Assembly (NCBI GenBank): GCA_964485405.1
Contig: CAZAJG010000002.1
Span: forward strand, 62,001 to 126,000
Origin: CAKZNE01 sp964485405
GTDB lineage: Bacteria > Bacteroidota > Bacteroidia > Flavobacteriales > Schleiferiaceae
Direction: 5' to 3'
Length of the DNA stretch: 64,000 nt
The notes under the pieces were generated by a model, which searched no databases, was not told the origin of the DNA, and saw only the letters and a program-made list of their open reading frames with translations. The position numbers and the translations under genes are program-made. The number at the start of each line of letters is the position of its first letter. The stretch's first letter is position 1. This document shows, one piece after another, positions 41,524 to 50,298 of this stretch.

Positions 41524-43176
41524 TTATTTCTCTTTACTTCCCTCTAAGATTTTAGAATAGGAAAGCTGATCGTTGAGTGTTGAAACTGCTTTTGCTACAT
41601 CTAAATCATGATGAATTGAATTTTCCAACCGCCCTTTGTCGTAGTAATAACGCGAAACAATTTCTTCTTCTAACAGCTCTTTGATTTGCTTCTTGTACTT
41701 CATTAAGTCGCTTCCCTTTTGCTCTTGAAATTTAGCTTTTAGTGCGTCAATTTCAGCCTGAATTTCTGTTAGGTAACTCTCGCCTTCAGCAGTCTCTACC
41801 AGCTTTTCAAGTTTCATTTCCGTTTTAGTTTGATATGAAAAATCCTTACTGTCCAACCAGTTCAAGAATGTTTGATACTCTTCTTCCTTGAGTTCAAACT
41901 CTCCAGCAGTAGCAATACTTTCGTGGGTTCTTCTATACTCAGTGGCATAGTCAAAGATGAACATCTTACGAAATAGAGCAAATACTACTTCACTCACTTC
42001 CGGACGATCCACCTCAATATCCGGGTCTACCCCACCACCATCATAAACAGATCTTCCATTCTTTGTTTCAAAACGAGTACGAAGAGAATCTGGAATTTTT
42101 TCAACGCTTCCATCCTCTGCTCTTTTCGCATAGTTGATAGCTTGGATGCATCTACCACTTGGCGTATAGTACTTAGCAATAGTCACTTTCAATTGAGAGC
42201 CATATGATAGTTTTCGTGTTTGCTGTACGAGTCCTTTACCAAACGAACGTTTTCCTATAACTACTGCTCTATCGTAATCTTGTAAAGTTCCACTCACAAT
42301 TTCAGAAGCAGAGGCACTCCCTCTGTCAATTAATACCGTCATCGGAATATCAGTATCAACAGGTTTGTTTAAAGTTCTATAGGTTTTTTCCCACTCCTCT
42401 AGCTTTCCTTTTGTTTTAACTACTTCCTCACCTTTGTCAATGAATATATTGGTAATGTTTACAGCTTCGTTCAACAGACCACCAGGATTTCCTCTTAGGT
42501 CTAGAACTAAACCTTTCAACTCATTCTCTTTGCGAAGTGTTTCAAATGCACCCTTTACCTCCTTCGTAGCCTTATCTGTGAAACTGGAAAGAGAAATATA
42601 TCCGATTCCATCCTTTATCATTCCTGAATAAGGCACACTATTCACGTGAACCTCTTCCCTTTCCATCTTCTTCTTAATTTTTTCACCATTTCGTTCAATC
42701 AACAACTCAAACTTAGTTCCTGGTGCTCCTTTTAGAATTTTACTTACATCTTCCGTAGATTTTCCAACTACGGACTTTCCATCAACTTCAAGAATAACGT
42801 CACCTGCCATTAAACCTGCTTTATCTGCTGCAAAGTTTTCATATGGATTGGTTATTATGATTTTACCCTTACTCTTTCGTATGCCTGCTCCGATACCTCC
42901 GTAATTACCTGTAGTTTGAATTTTATAATCTTCCACCATCTCCTCAGGAATATAGTTGGTATAAGGATCCAAAGAAGAAAGCATTGAAACAATAGCTTCA
43001 TCCATTAATTCTCCTGGCTCTGTATCATCTACATAATAGAGATTAACTTCTTTAAATACATTAGTAAAAATATCTAGCTGCTTGCTGATCTCAAAATAAT
43101 CAGGTGTATAAGCCACCGAAACCACTAACATTAACAAAAGACCTGGAACTAGGCCAAACTTGGTGAACTTCTTCAT
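41524..43176 (-). CDS. C-terminal processing peptidase (S41 family, CtpA/Prc-like)
   Basis: A periplasmic serine protease of 550 residues. An N-terminal membrane/signal segment (LVPGLLLMLVVSVAYTP) is followed by a PDZ domain (about 85-175, YGGIGAGIRKSKGKIIITNPY, ADKAGLMAGDVILEVDG). The S41 core follows, with LVLDLRGNPGGLL, the catalytic Ser in DRGSASASEIVSG and the Lys in GKRSFGKGLVQQ. The helical tail (about 440-550) is longer than in E. coli-type CtpA, which is usual in Bacteroidota. It likely trims secreted or lipid-anchored proteins. It lies 78 nt after rnpA, the normal Bacteroidota gene order. Confidence 0.94.
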   Translation of the reverse strand: MKKFTKFGLVPGLLLMLVVSVAYTPDYFEISKQLDIFTNVFKEVNLYYVDDTEPGELMDEAIVSMLSSLDPYTNYIPEEMVEDYKIQTTGNYGGIGAGIRKSKGKIIITNPYENFAADKAGLMAGDVILEVDGKSVVGKSTEDVSKILKGAPGTKFELLIERNGEKIKKKMEREEVHVNSVPYSGMIKDGIGYISLSSFTDKATKEVKGAFETLRKENELKGLVLDLRGNPGGLLNEAVNITNIFIDKGEEVVKTKGKLEEWEKTYRTLNKPVDTDIPMTVLIDRGSASASEIVSGTLQDYDRAVVIGKRSFGKGLVQQTRKLSYGSQLKVTIAKYYTPSGRCIQAINYAKRAEDGSVEKIPDSLRTRFETKNGRSVYDGGGVDPDIEVDRPEVSEVVFALFRKMFIFDYATEYRRTHESIATAGEFELKEEEYQTFLNWLDSKDFSYQTKTEMKLEKLVETAEGESYLTEIQAEIDALKAKFQEQKGSDLMKYKKQIKELLEEEIVSRYYYDKGRLENSIHHDLDVAKAVSTLNDQLSYSKILEGSKEK

Positions 43177-43254
43177 TGTAATTATATCTATAGAGTTGAA
43201 ACTATAATAGCAGGAAGGGATAACTCGAAGTTAACTAAAAACGGGGAAATCGGA

Positions 43255-43632
43255 TTAAGATTGTTCAGAATTTTTAGATTTTAACCGTTCTAACAATTTT
43301 ATCATCTTACCCTCTAAGGTATTGGTATCAAGATCTTCAGAAGAAACATAAATAATCATAATGGCCTGTTTATTCCCTTCCCAATCCAACAGAACTTGTT
43401 TATTTAAACGATACACCTCTCTTAGTTTTCTCTTGATTCGGTTTCTATCCACCGCTTTTTTGAATTTTCTTTTGGAAACAGAGAAACCAACTTTATGGTG
43501 AGATTCGTTATCCTCCAAATCAGAAAAAACCGCGATGAGTGGAAATGCTTTCACACTATTTCCTCCATTAAAGAGTTTTTCAATCGTTTTTCGGCTTTTT
43601 AGCTTTTCTTCTTTTCCAAATGTATTACTCAT
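43255..43632 (-). CDS. rnpA: Ribonuclease P protein component
   Basis: Protein subunit of RNase P, which trims the 5' end of tRNA precursors. Motifs: NTFGKEEKLKSRKTIEKLF, KVGFSVSKRKFKKAVDRNRIKRKLREVYR (the RNR motif and basic helix). I choose the ATG at 43630-43632, giving 125 residues. A longer in-frame start at 43680 would place the first codons inside the hemD terminator. The gene is usually next to rpmH in other phyla; here it precedes ctpA as in other Bacteroidota. Confidence 0.94.
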   Translation of the reverse strand: MSNTFGKEEKLKSRKTIEKLFNGGNSVKAFPLIAVFSDLEDNESHHKVGFSVSKRKFKKAVDRNRIKRKLREVYRLNKQVLLDWEGNKQAIMIIYVSSEDLDTNTLEGKMIKLLERLKSKNSEQS

Positions 43633-43652
43633 CTCCCTACAAAAGAACAAAA

Positions 43653-43689
43653 AAGGTCGCCTTGTTTCTATTGGATACAAGGCGACCTT
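43653..43689 (-). terminator. Rho-independent terminator of hemD
   Basis: A 13-bp perfect stem (43653-43665 with 43677-43689), 11-nt loop, then TTTTTTGTTCTTTT on the minus strand. It lies 27 nt after the hemD stop and only 21 nt before the rnpA start. Confidence 0.9.
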
Positions 43690-43715
43690 CTAAAATATTA
43701 TATGTTGAATGTCCT

Positions 43716-44456
43716 CTAACTTTTCTTTATATAATCTTCAATAGCCATAGTCATTGAAGGAAGTTTGGGTGTGGGCGTTTTAATATCCAACCTTAAACCT
43801 GCTTCTGCTATAGCTTTATGAGTACTGCTGCCAAAACCAGCAATAAGAGTATCATTTTGCTCAAAATCTGGGAAATTCTCCAAAAGAGACTTAATACCTG
43901 AAGGGCTAAAGAATACTAGAATATCGTAGTACACATCTGCTAAATCTGAAAGATCGCTGGAAACCGTATTGTAAAGAATAGCTCGATTGTAATCAATCTT
44001 ATTCTCTTTTAAAATACGGGGTATTTCAGGTTTTAATACATCAGACGATGGAAGCAAAAACTTTTCATCTTTATGCTTTTTCATCAAAGGGATTAAATCA
44101 GAAAAGGGTCCATTTCCAAAATAAATCTTTCGTTTACGATACACCACATACTTCTGCAAATAATAAGCAATAGCTTCGGAAGTGCAAAAGTATTTCATCT
44201 CGTTTGGAACCGAAAACCTAACCTCTTCACATATCCTAAAGAAATGGTCTACCGCATTTCTGCTGGTAAGAATTACAGCTGTATGGGCTGGAATATTTAC
44301 CTTTTGTTTTCTAACATCCGAAACATCTACACCCGCAACGTGGATAAATGGCCTAAAATCTATTTTAAGCTTATGCTTTTGAGCCAGATCAAAATATGGG
44401 GAGTTTTCGACTTGAGGCTCAGGCTGAGATACAAGAATAGTTTTTACTTTCTTCAA
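43716..44456 (-). CDS. hemD: Uroporphyrinogen-III synthase
   Basis: Closes and inverts ring D of the linear tetrapyrrole in haem and sirohaem synthesis. The 246-residue protein has two Rossmann-like halves. AVILTSRNAVDHFF, YCTSEAIAYYLQKY, LLPSSDVLKPEIPRIL and LVFFSPSGIKSLLENFPDF match HemD; family identity is always low, and the fit is by these motifs. GFGSSTHKAIAEAGLRLDI is the C-terminal motif. It lies 45 nt after the DUF4271 gene, a pairing that recurs in Bacteroidota. Confidence 0.88.
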   Translation of the reverse strand: MKKVKTILVSQPEPQVENSPYFDLAQKHKLKIDFRPFIHVAGVDVSDVRKQKVNIPAHTAVILTSRNAVDHFFRICEEVRFSVPNEMKYFCTSEAIAYYLQKYVVYRKRKIYFGNGPFSDLIPLMKKHKDEKFLLPSSDVLKPEIPRILKENKIDYNRAILYNTVSSDLSDLADVYYDILVFFSPSGIKSLLENFPDFEQNDTLIAGFGSSTHKAIAEAGLRLDIKTPTPKLPSMTMAIEDYIKKS

Positions 44457-44501
44457 TTTATTTGCCTTTAAGCGTTAATGCTGCTTCTAAAATCTCCGTT
44501 T

Positions 44502-45143
44502 TTAGTGATCCTTAAACCAAAAAACCAAAAAGAACAGAGGCGTTATTTCCAGCGCGCAAAGGTAAAAAATTTTATAGTATTTACTTACAGTCATTTCCCA
44601 TACGCGAAATATGCTTATCGCTAAGGCTAGAGCGTAGGAGGCAGAAAGAATTACGATCAAAAGTTTTTGACCAAACACAAAGAAATCAGGAACAAATGTG
44701 ACTACAAGAAGGATGGGGAGAATGAAAATGGAGGACCAACTTCGATAAATTAAATTGGCATTTTGAGAATAGGCTATTTCATGATTTACATCAAAAAGCC
44801 ATCCTATAAAAAGCGTAAAAAAGTTTTTGATTAAAAAGAAGAAAGTAAGAATCAATAATAACCTGAAAAAATCGCTCCAAACACCCAAACCAGAGTTAAA
44901 CACCAAAAAAAGTCCTGCTCCAAAAACTAGGTAAGAATTGATAGCCATCAGCATATCAAAAATATCCTTTCCTCCATAAGGGTTAAACTCTTTCTCAAAG
45001 TTTTTTAACCCTGAGCTAAATGGAAGTGACAAGAAAAGATGAAATTTTTTGGAATGATAAAGCTTGGATATAAGCAACAGCAAACCGCTTAGCAGATATA
45101 ATACCAGCAACCAATCTGTATGATGTACACCTTTTTCTATCAT
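44502..45143 (-). CDS. DUF4271 membrane protein
   Basis: A 213-residue protein with about six membrane helices; a conserved loop FSSGLKNFEKEFNPYGGKDIFDMLM lies between the first two, and FSNQ-like polar residues are absent. This matches the DUF4271 pattern. Function unknown. It is consistently placed upstream of hemD in Bacteroidota and is probably co-transcribed with it here. A terminator upstream (45150-45183) separates it from the type IX cargo gene. Confidence 0.82.
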   Translation of the reverse strand: MIEKGVHHTDWLLVLYLLSGLLLLISKLYHSKKFHLFLSLPFSSGLKNFEKEFNPYGGKDIFDMLMAINSYLVFGAGLFLVFNSGLGVWSDFFRLLLILTFFFLIKNFFTLFIGWLFDVNHEIAYSQNANLIYRSWSSIFILPILLVVTFVPDFFVFGQKLLIVILSASYALALAISIFRVWEMTVSKYYKIFYLCALEITPLFFLVFWFKDH

Positions 45144-45149
45144 AAAATA

Positions 45150-45183
45150 ATAAAGCCCCGAAATTAAGTATTCGAGGCTTTAT
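45150..45183 (-). terminator. Terminator of the type IX cargo gene
   Basis: Arms ATAAAGCCTCG/CGGGGCTTTAT (minus strand, one mismatch) followed by TATTTTATG, 20 nt after the stop at 45204. Confidence 0.7.
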
Positions 45184-45203
45184 AAAAATATATATGCTAC
45201 TTC

Positions 45204-46028
45204 TTATTTTGCAATAACAAGCTTCTGTGCATTTTTCATAGATGCGTTAGAAGGCACAACTAAATACGTACCATTCGAAAGTTCGTTTACACTTAGCTCC
45301 CAATCTGTTGCCGTAACCTTAGAATCGTTACCTAGGGTTTTTAAAAGTTCACCATTTAATGCATACACATTAATCTGATTTACTTGTGCATCCAAATTAG
45401 ATAAACGAACCATGTCTACTGCAGGGTTTGGAGCAATATCAAAATCTAAAATCGCATTTTCTTTTAATGAAACACCGCTCGCTTTGCTTAAACTCAAGTT
45501 CTCTAAAGCAATAACGTCACCTTGTGCAGTACCGCCATTGTTGCTAAAATTAGCAGCCACATAAATAGTTGTGCCATCAGGTGCTGTTCCACTGTTCCAA
45601 GTAAAATCAAAACTCTTTGCACCTCCACTAACAGCTGTTCCAGAACTAGTATGTGTAATAAATGCTCCTGTTGATTTTGTGTCTGTTGAAGTAGGTGTAA
45701 TAAGACCTGTATGACCAGATGCATCTTCTATACTAGCCATAAAACCAGCTTTAGTAGTTGACGTTCCTCCATCATCTAAAGCTACGGTAATGGTATAATC
45801 TGTATTCTCAGCAAAACCATTTGCTGGAATATCTGTTGTAATGGATATGGTTTGCGTACTTACAGCAGGGCCATTATGACAACTTGAAGAAGCACATGAA
45901 CTACCGTTAGAGGCAACAGGAGAACCGCTTCTACCACTTGGAGCTCCACTTGTGAAGGTAAGTGCATTATGGGAAATTAGTAAACAGCCTACAAGGGCTG
46001 AAAAAGCAAGAATAGTCTTTTTTCTCAT
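45204..46028 (-). CDS. Secreted Reeler/choice-of-anchor V-type protein with type IX sorting domain
   Basis: A 274-residue exported protein. A signal peptide (ILAFSALVGCLLISHNALTF) precedes GAPSGRSGSPVASNGSSCA and a CX4CH motif (CASSSCHNG). A beta-sandwich of about 120 residues follows (ISITTDIPANGFAENTDYTI, AGFMASIEDASGH), resembling choice-of-anchor V/Reeler-type domains. The final 80 residues (ILDFDIAPNPAVDMVRLSN through SNGTYLVVPS to AQKLVIAK) are a type A type IX secretion sorting domain, so the protein should cross the outer membrane by that system. Related proteins often have CxxCH at the cysteine site; the wider spacing makes covalent haem uncertain. Confidence 0.85.
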   Translation of the reverse strand: MRKKTILAFSALVGCLLISHNALTFTSGAPSGRSGSPVASNGSSCASSSCHNGPAVSTQTISITTDIPANGFAENTDYTITVALDDGGTSTTKAGFMASIEDASGHTGLITPTSTDTKSTGAFITHTSSGTAVSGGAKSFDFTWNSGTAPDGTTIYVAANFSNNGGTAQGDVIALENLSLSKASGVSLKENAILDFDIAPNPAVDMVRLSNLDAQVNQINVYALNGELLKTLGNDSKVTATDWELSVNELSNGTYLVVPSNASMKNAQKLVIAK

Positions 46029-46052
46029 TTTTTATGAATTTTTCAATTTCAT

Positions 46053-46060
46053 CAAATTTA
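46053..46060 (-). promoter_or_regulatory. -7 element for the type IX cargo gene
   Basis: Minus-strand TAAATTTG matches TAnnTTTG, 24 nt upstream of the ATG. -33 not evident. Confidence 0.45.
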
Positions 46061-46076
46061 AACTTTTAATCTACAT

Positions 46077-46084
46077 TACATTTG
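46077..46084 (+). promoter_or_regulatory. -7 element for the acyl-CoA dehydrogenase gene
   Basis: TACATTTG matches TAnnTTTG, 19 nt upstream of the ATG. -33 not evident. Confidence 0.45.
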
Positions 46085-46103
46085 TCAAAAAATATACACA
46101 CAT

Positions 46104-47282
46104 ATGGCTAGTGACCTATTTCAATCACCTGACTACTATAATATAGATGAGCTTTTAAGCGAAGAGCACATTCTAGTAAGAAATGCAACCCGCGACTGGG
46201 TTAAAAAGGATGTAAGTCCCATAATTGAAGACTATGCCCAAAAAGCAGAGTTCCCACAACAATTAGTTGGTGGCTTAGCAGAAATTGGAGCATTTGGACC
46301 GTATATACCACAGGAATATGGCGGTGCTGGTTTGGATCAGATCAGTTATGGTTTAATGATGCAGGAAATTGAAAGAGGAGACTCTGGAGTAAGATCTACC
46401 TGCAGCGTTCAATCTTCATTGGTAATGTATCCTATTTATGCCTATGGAAACGAAGAGCAGCGAAAAAAATACCTTCCAAAATTAGCAAGTGGCGAATATT
46501 TGGGAAGTTTTGGTTTAACAGAACCAAACCACGGAAGCAATCCTAGCGGAATGGAAACCAACTTTAAGGATATGGGCGATCATTACCTTTTAAATGGAGC
46601 AAAGCTTTGGATTTCTAACTCTCCATTTTGTCATGTAGCCGTTGTTTGGGCTAAAAATGAGGAAGGCCGAATTCATGGTCTTATCGTTGAAAGAGGAATG
46701 GAAGGTTTTTCTACTCCTGAAACCCATAACAAATGGAGCCTGAGAGCAAGTGCTACTGGAGAATTGGTTTTTGATAATGTAAAAGTGCCAAAAGAAAATC
46801 TTCTTCCCAATAAATCCGGATTAGGAGCTCCTTTAGGTTGTTTGGATAGCGCACGTTATGGAATTGCATGGGGCGCCTTGGGTGCAGCCATGGATTGCTA
46901 CGATACTGCTTTACGTTACTCTAAGGAGCGTATTCAGTTTGGAAAGCCTATCGCTGCTTTCCAGTTACAGCAAAAGAAGTTAGCTGAAATGATCACCGAA
47001 ATCACGAAAGCACAGCTTTTGGTGCTAAGACTGGGTCAATTAAAGAATAAAGGACAAGCTACTTCCGCTCAAATTTCTATGGCTAAAAGAAACAATGTAG
47101 ATATTGCTTTAAAAATTGCGAGAGATGCCCGTCAAATGTTAGGTGGAATGGGCATTACTGGAGAGTATCCAATTATGAGACATATGATGAACTTAGAATC
47201 GGTTGTTACCTACGAAGGAACCCATGATATTCACCTCCTCATTACTGGTTTGGATATTACAGGCGAAAATGCATTTAAATAA
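46104..47282 (+). CDS. Acyl-CoA dehydrogenase, glutaryl-CoA dehydrogenase-like
   Basis: FAD-dependent enzyme of 392 residues. Motifs: GSFGLTEPNHGSNPSGM and LNGAKLWISNSP (FAD and acyl binding), RIQFGKPIAAFQLQQKKLA, and QMLGGMGITGEYPIMRHMMNLE. The candidate catalytic Glu is in VVTYEGTHDIHLLITGLDITG. This C-terminal motif and the N-terminal LFQSPDYYNIDELLSEEH match glutaryl-CoA dehydrogenases, which oxidise and decarboxylate glutaryl-CoA in lysine and tryptophan breakdown. The exact substrate is inferred. The stop overlaps the apt start by one base (TAATG). Confidence 0.9.
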   Translation: MASDLFQSPDYYNIDELLSEEHILVRNATRDWVKKDVSPIIEDYAQKAEFPQQLVGGLAEIGAFGPYIPQEYGGAGLDQISYGLMMQEIERGDSGVRSTCSVQSSLVMYPIYAYGNEEQRKKYLPKLASGEYLGSFGLTEPNHGSNPSGMETNFKDMGDHYLLNGAKLWISNSPFCHVAVVWAKNEEGRIHGLIVERGMEGFSTPETHNKWSLRASATGELVFDNVKVPKENLLPNKSGLGAPLGCLDSARYGIAWGALGAAMDCYDTALRYSKERIQFGKPIAAFQLQQKKLAEMITEITKAQLLVLRLGQLKNKGQATSAQISMAKRNNVDIALKIARDARQMLGGMGITGEYPIMRHMMNLESVVTYEGTHDIHLLITGLDITGENAFK

Positions 47283-47806
47283 TGCTTTCTGAAAAATTGA
47301 AATCCATCATAAGAGAGGTTCCTGATTTTCCAAAACCAGGAATCTCTTTTAAAGATATTACGCCACTTCTTCTCCATTCTGAACTTTATCTTGAAATTGT
47401 TGAAGGTCTATTATCTCCTTTCAGGGATCTAAAAATAGATGCGGTAACTGCCATTGAGTCTCGTGGATTCCTATTTGGCCCTGCCATGGCTAATCAGCTT
47501 AATGTTCCGTTTATTCCAATTCGAAAAGCAGGCAAACTTCCTCGAACTACCTTAAGTGCTTCTTACGCGCTAGAATATGGAGAAGCGACTATTGAGGTTC
47601 ATGCGGAAGATATTAAAGAAGGCTCCCATCTTCTGATTCATGATGATCTTTTGGCTACAGGAGGAACTACTCTAGCGGCAACAGAACTTATTAGTAAGAG
47701 CAAAGCTCATGTTGCAGGCTTCTCATTTATAGTTGAATTAGATTTCCTAGAGGCTAGGCAAAAGCTCTCTCACCTGGGTAAGTGCTCAAGCCTACTTCAC
47801 TACTAA
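47282..47806 (+). CDS. apt: Adenine phosphoribosyltransferase
   Basis: Salvages adenine to AMP using PRPP. The 174 residues include VPDFPKPGISFKDITPLL, AIESRGFLFGPAMA, PIRKAGKLPRTT and the PRPP loop LLIHDDLLATGGTTLAATEL, all diagnostic for Apt. The start overlaps the preceding acyl-CoA dehydrogenase stop by one base, so translation is coupled, although the two enzymes are not metabolically related. A long bidirectional terminator begins inside the last codons. Confidence 0.96.
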   Translation: MLSEKLKSIIREVPDFPKPGISFKDITPLLLHSELYLEIVEGLLSPFRDLKIDAVTAIESRGFLFGPAMANQLNVPFIPIRKAGKLPRTTLSASYALEYGEATIEVHAEDIKEGSHLLIHDDLLATGGTTLAATELISKSKAHVAGFSFIVELDFLEARQKLSHLGKCSSLLHY

Positions 47807-47845
47807 CAAAAAAGACCCCTATTAAGGAGTCTTTTTTGTTAGTAG
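47800..47845. terminator. Bidirectional terminator between apt and the first LruC gene
   Basis: A 20-bp inverted repeat (47800-47819 with 47826-47845, one mismatch) with a 6-nt loop and A6/T6 tracts in the arms. T runs occur in both directions, suiting two convergent genes. Confidence 0.9.
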
Positions 47846-47860
47846 TATTAGATGATTTAT

Positions 47861-50047
47861 CTAATACACTTTTGTGTTATCCCTGTAACCAGGTAAATTC
47901 AAATACCAATCTAACGAGCTATTTCCACCCGATTGCGCCCATGTGCTAAACAAAGAGTAGGCCTTAACAATGTCTTCCTGCTCCACAGGATAATCAAAAA
48001 TCTGTGCCGTTTGAATGGCCCACGGTAAATCATTTTCTGTCACAAAAAACCTTCCTGAAGACGGATCAGAATCGTCATCTGCCGTTCCAAAAAAGTTAAT
48101 GTCCATCAAGTCAGTAGCTTCCTTTCCTGAAAGGTGCAGTTCTTTACCCCTATTTTGACCGATGAAGATAAATGGATTAAAAGAGTTAAATGGCAACTGA
48201 GCTTCAGCAACAGGACTAGTAAGCGTCATGCGAACCCTGTTAGTATCAACAGGCACAAACGTATTTGTAGGGTCGGTATTTACTGTTTGCGTACCCAAGT
48301 TTGTCAATATTCCAAAAGCATTGTCGAAAAGCACAACCACTGCTTTACTTTGATTCGCCTCTGTTCCATTTGCGTTAAGCGTGATATTATTCTCAAAATA
48401 TTGTGTTCCTACAACGCTTTCAATGGCGGAGGGGGCTACGTCAAACTGAATTCCAAAGCCATTTGACAGGGAGCCACCAATCGCCATTACCGCATAATTG
48501 ATCTCAATATCCTTAATATCGTTATTGGCATCTGTAATCATTCTGAATCGGTAGTTTACCACTAGATCATTGAAGTCGTAATCGCCTTTACCGGGCCACA
48601 AATCTTCAAAAGCAATAGTTCCATACTGGCTTGAGCCTGGATAATAAGACTCTCCAGCTCGATCAGGATCATTTGGAAAGAGGTCATTCCCATCCGCAAT
48701 ACCGTCATTATCAGAGTCCGATACTGTTGTTGTTCCATTTCCAATTGTATTACATGCTGAGGTTGGTATATAGATATTACAAGCTAAGCTAGCAGGTGCA
48801 TTTACATTACCCCAAAGGGTTTCTATTCCATCCGTATCACAATATTCAAGGTTTCCACTTAAGAATCCTGTAGCATTGATAACCGTTGTATTTTCCACCT
48901 TTACAAGTGATGTTGTTCCAGACCCGGTAATACCTCCATTCAAAGTAGCATTATCACTTATTATCATTGCCCCATCATATAGGCTAACATTCGATACGGA
49001 ACTAACTTCTAAATCGCCAGTCACTTCTATTAAACTATAGTTATCAAATGTTCCATTTACCATAAATGAACCGCTAATATTTTGGTAGCAATTATTTACG
49101 CCTGTTGAATTGCTATTGAACTGCAGATTTCCAGTTACGTTCATTGAACCATTATTTGTGAAATCATTACTTACTTGAGCATCACCAAAAACATTTAATG
49201 TCCCACTATTGATAAATTCAGAACTGCTAGAGGTTATATTAAACTTATTGGATTGACTTACATTAATAATTCCATAATTGGTTACATCTCCGGAAATAGC
49301 AAAAGTGTTATTGACCGTTAAAGTTGCATCATAAACTGTTATTTCTCCTCCAGATGAATTTAGCCGGAGCGTATTCACATTTAAAGATGCTCCATCAGTT
49401 AAGACCAAGCTAGAACCATTGTTTAAGGATAATGTACTTACTGTAGCATCTCCACAAACTTTCAATAAAACATCGGATTTGTTAATAGAAATTTGACCCG
49501 AATACGTGCCTGTTACACAAACTGTATTTACAGCGCTATTGTTATTAATACTTATATTACCACTATGATTGTTATACGTTGCATCGCATCCCGTGATACA
49601 ATTTGGGCTTATGGCGATTGTGGTTTTCGCCTTACTTCTTTTTTTCTTGCCAAATGTATGAGATGCATTATTTCCGGTTACATCTACAATTGAAATAGAG
49701 CTTGATCCGTTTGGATCTTCTTTAATCAGATATAATTTGGTAAGATAAGAAGGTACATCAATATCAGTACTCAGATTACTACCCGTAAAGCCCGAGTAAA
49801 TGAGATTACCCCCAGCGGAAGGGAGAAAATCATATACTTTTACCTTAAAGTCATTTTGAAAACCTTGGTTTTGGATGGATACATCCAATTTCACTGTTTT
49901 AAAAGTTTCAAATTTAAAATGAGTAGGTACTGTTAGCTCAGAGAAACTGTCCACACCCTTTTCTGTAGAAGGATCATAGTTTTCAGTTTTGTTGCAAGAC
50001 CATATAATCGCAGAGGTAAGCATACATGCTATAAATGTCTTTTTCAT
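47861..50047 (-). CDS. LruC-domain lipoprotein (paralogue 1)
   Basis: A 728-residue lipoprotein, lipobox IIWS-Cys18. Residues 30-130 form an N-terminal beta domain. Residues about 145-420 are an Asn/Ser/Thr-rich short-strand repeat region (LNNGSSLVLTDGASL, ITVYDATLTVNNTF) that looks like a parallel beta-helix. A calcium-type DSDNDGIADGNDLFPNDPDRA loop follows. The C-terminal 270 residues are the LruC/DUF4842 domain (AFEDLWPGKGDYDFNDLVVNY, FIFIGQNRGKELHLSG, PWAIQTAQIFDYPVE). LruC proteins are surface lipoproteins of unknown role. It is a close paralogue of the gene at 50299, but the pair is separated by its own terminator. Confidence 0.88.
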   Translation of the reverse strand: MKKTFIACMLTSAIIWSCNKTENYDPSTEKGVDSFSELTVPTHFKFETFKTVKLDVSIQNQGFQNDFKVKVYDFLPSAGGNLIYSGFTGSNLSTDIDVPSYLTKLYLIKEDPNGSSSISIVDVTGNNASHTFGKKKRSKAKTTIAISPNCITGCDATYNNHSGNISINNNSAVNTVCVTGTYSGQISINKSDVLLKVCGDATVSTLSLNNGSSLVLTDGASLNVNTLRLNSSGGEITVYDATLTVNNTFAISGDVTNYGIINVSQSNKFNITSSSSEFINSGTLNVFGDAQVSNDFTNNGSMNVTGNLQFNSNSTGVNNCYQNISGSFMVNGTFDNYSLIEVTGDLEVSSVSNVSLYDGAMIISDNATLNGGITGSGTTSLVKVENTTVINATGFLSGNLEYCDTDGIETLWGNVNAPASLACNIYIPTSACNTIGNGTTTVSDSDNDGIADGNDLFPNDPDRAGESYYPGSSQYGTIAFEDLWPGKGDYDFNDLVVNYRFRMITDANNDIKDIEINYAVMAIGGSLSNGFGIQFDVAPSAIESVVGTQYFENNITLNANGTEANQSKAVVVLFDNAFGILTNLGTQTVNTDPTNTFVPVDTNRVRMTLTSPVAEAQLPFNSFNPFIFIGQNRGKELHLSGKEATDLMDINFFGTADDDSDPSSGRFFVTENDLPWAIQTAQIFDYPVEQEDIVKAYSLFSTWAQSGGNSSLDWYLNLPGYRDNTKVY

Positions 50048-50071
50048 GTTTTGGTTGATTTATTTCAACTT

Positions 50072-50079
50072 TAAAGGTA
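50072..50079 (-). promoter_or_regulatory. -7-like element for LruC paralogue 1
   Basis: Minus-strand TACCTTTA differs from TAnnTTTG in one base and lies 24 nt upstream of the ATG. Together with the upstream terminator it suggests a separate transcript. Confidence 0.35.
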
Positions 50080-50246
50080 TCAAATAACATACCGATTATA
50101 AATAATTGAAAATCAAACAACTAAAACCCTTCAAGCTTCCTTAAATGAATCTTTTTTCCAAGAATAGGACAAAAGCAAATTTCACGCTTGATGTAATTTA
50201 GAACCGAAGTTTAGGGTAAATAATAAAATGTGCAACATCTAAAAGC

Positions 50247-50276
50247 AAAAAAGGGGCTCTTACAGGCCCCTTTTTT
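50247..50276 (-). terminator. Terminator of LruC paralogue 2
   Basis: Perfect 11-bp arms (50247-50257, 50266-50276) followed on the minus strand by GCTTTT after a T6 arm, 23 nt after the paralogue 2 stop. Confidence 0.85.
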
Positions 50277-50298
50277 TATTTAAATATGTGATTATCTT

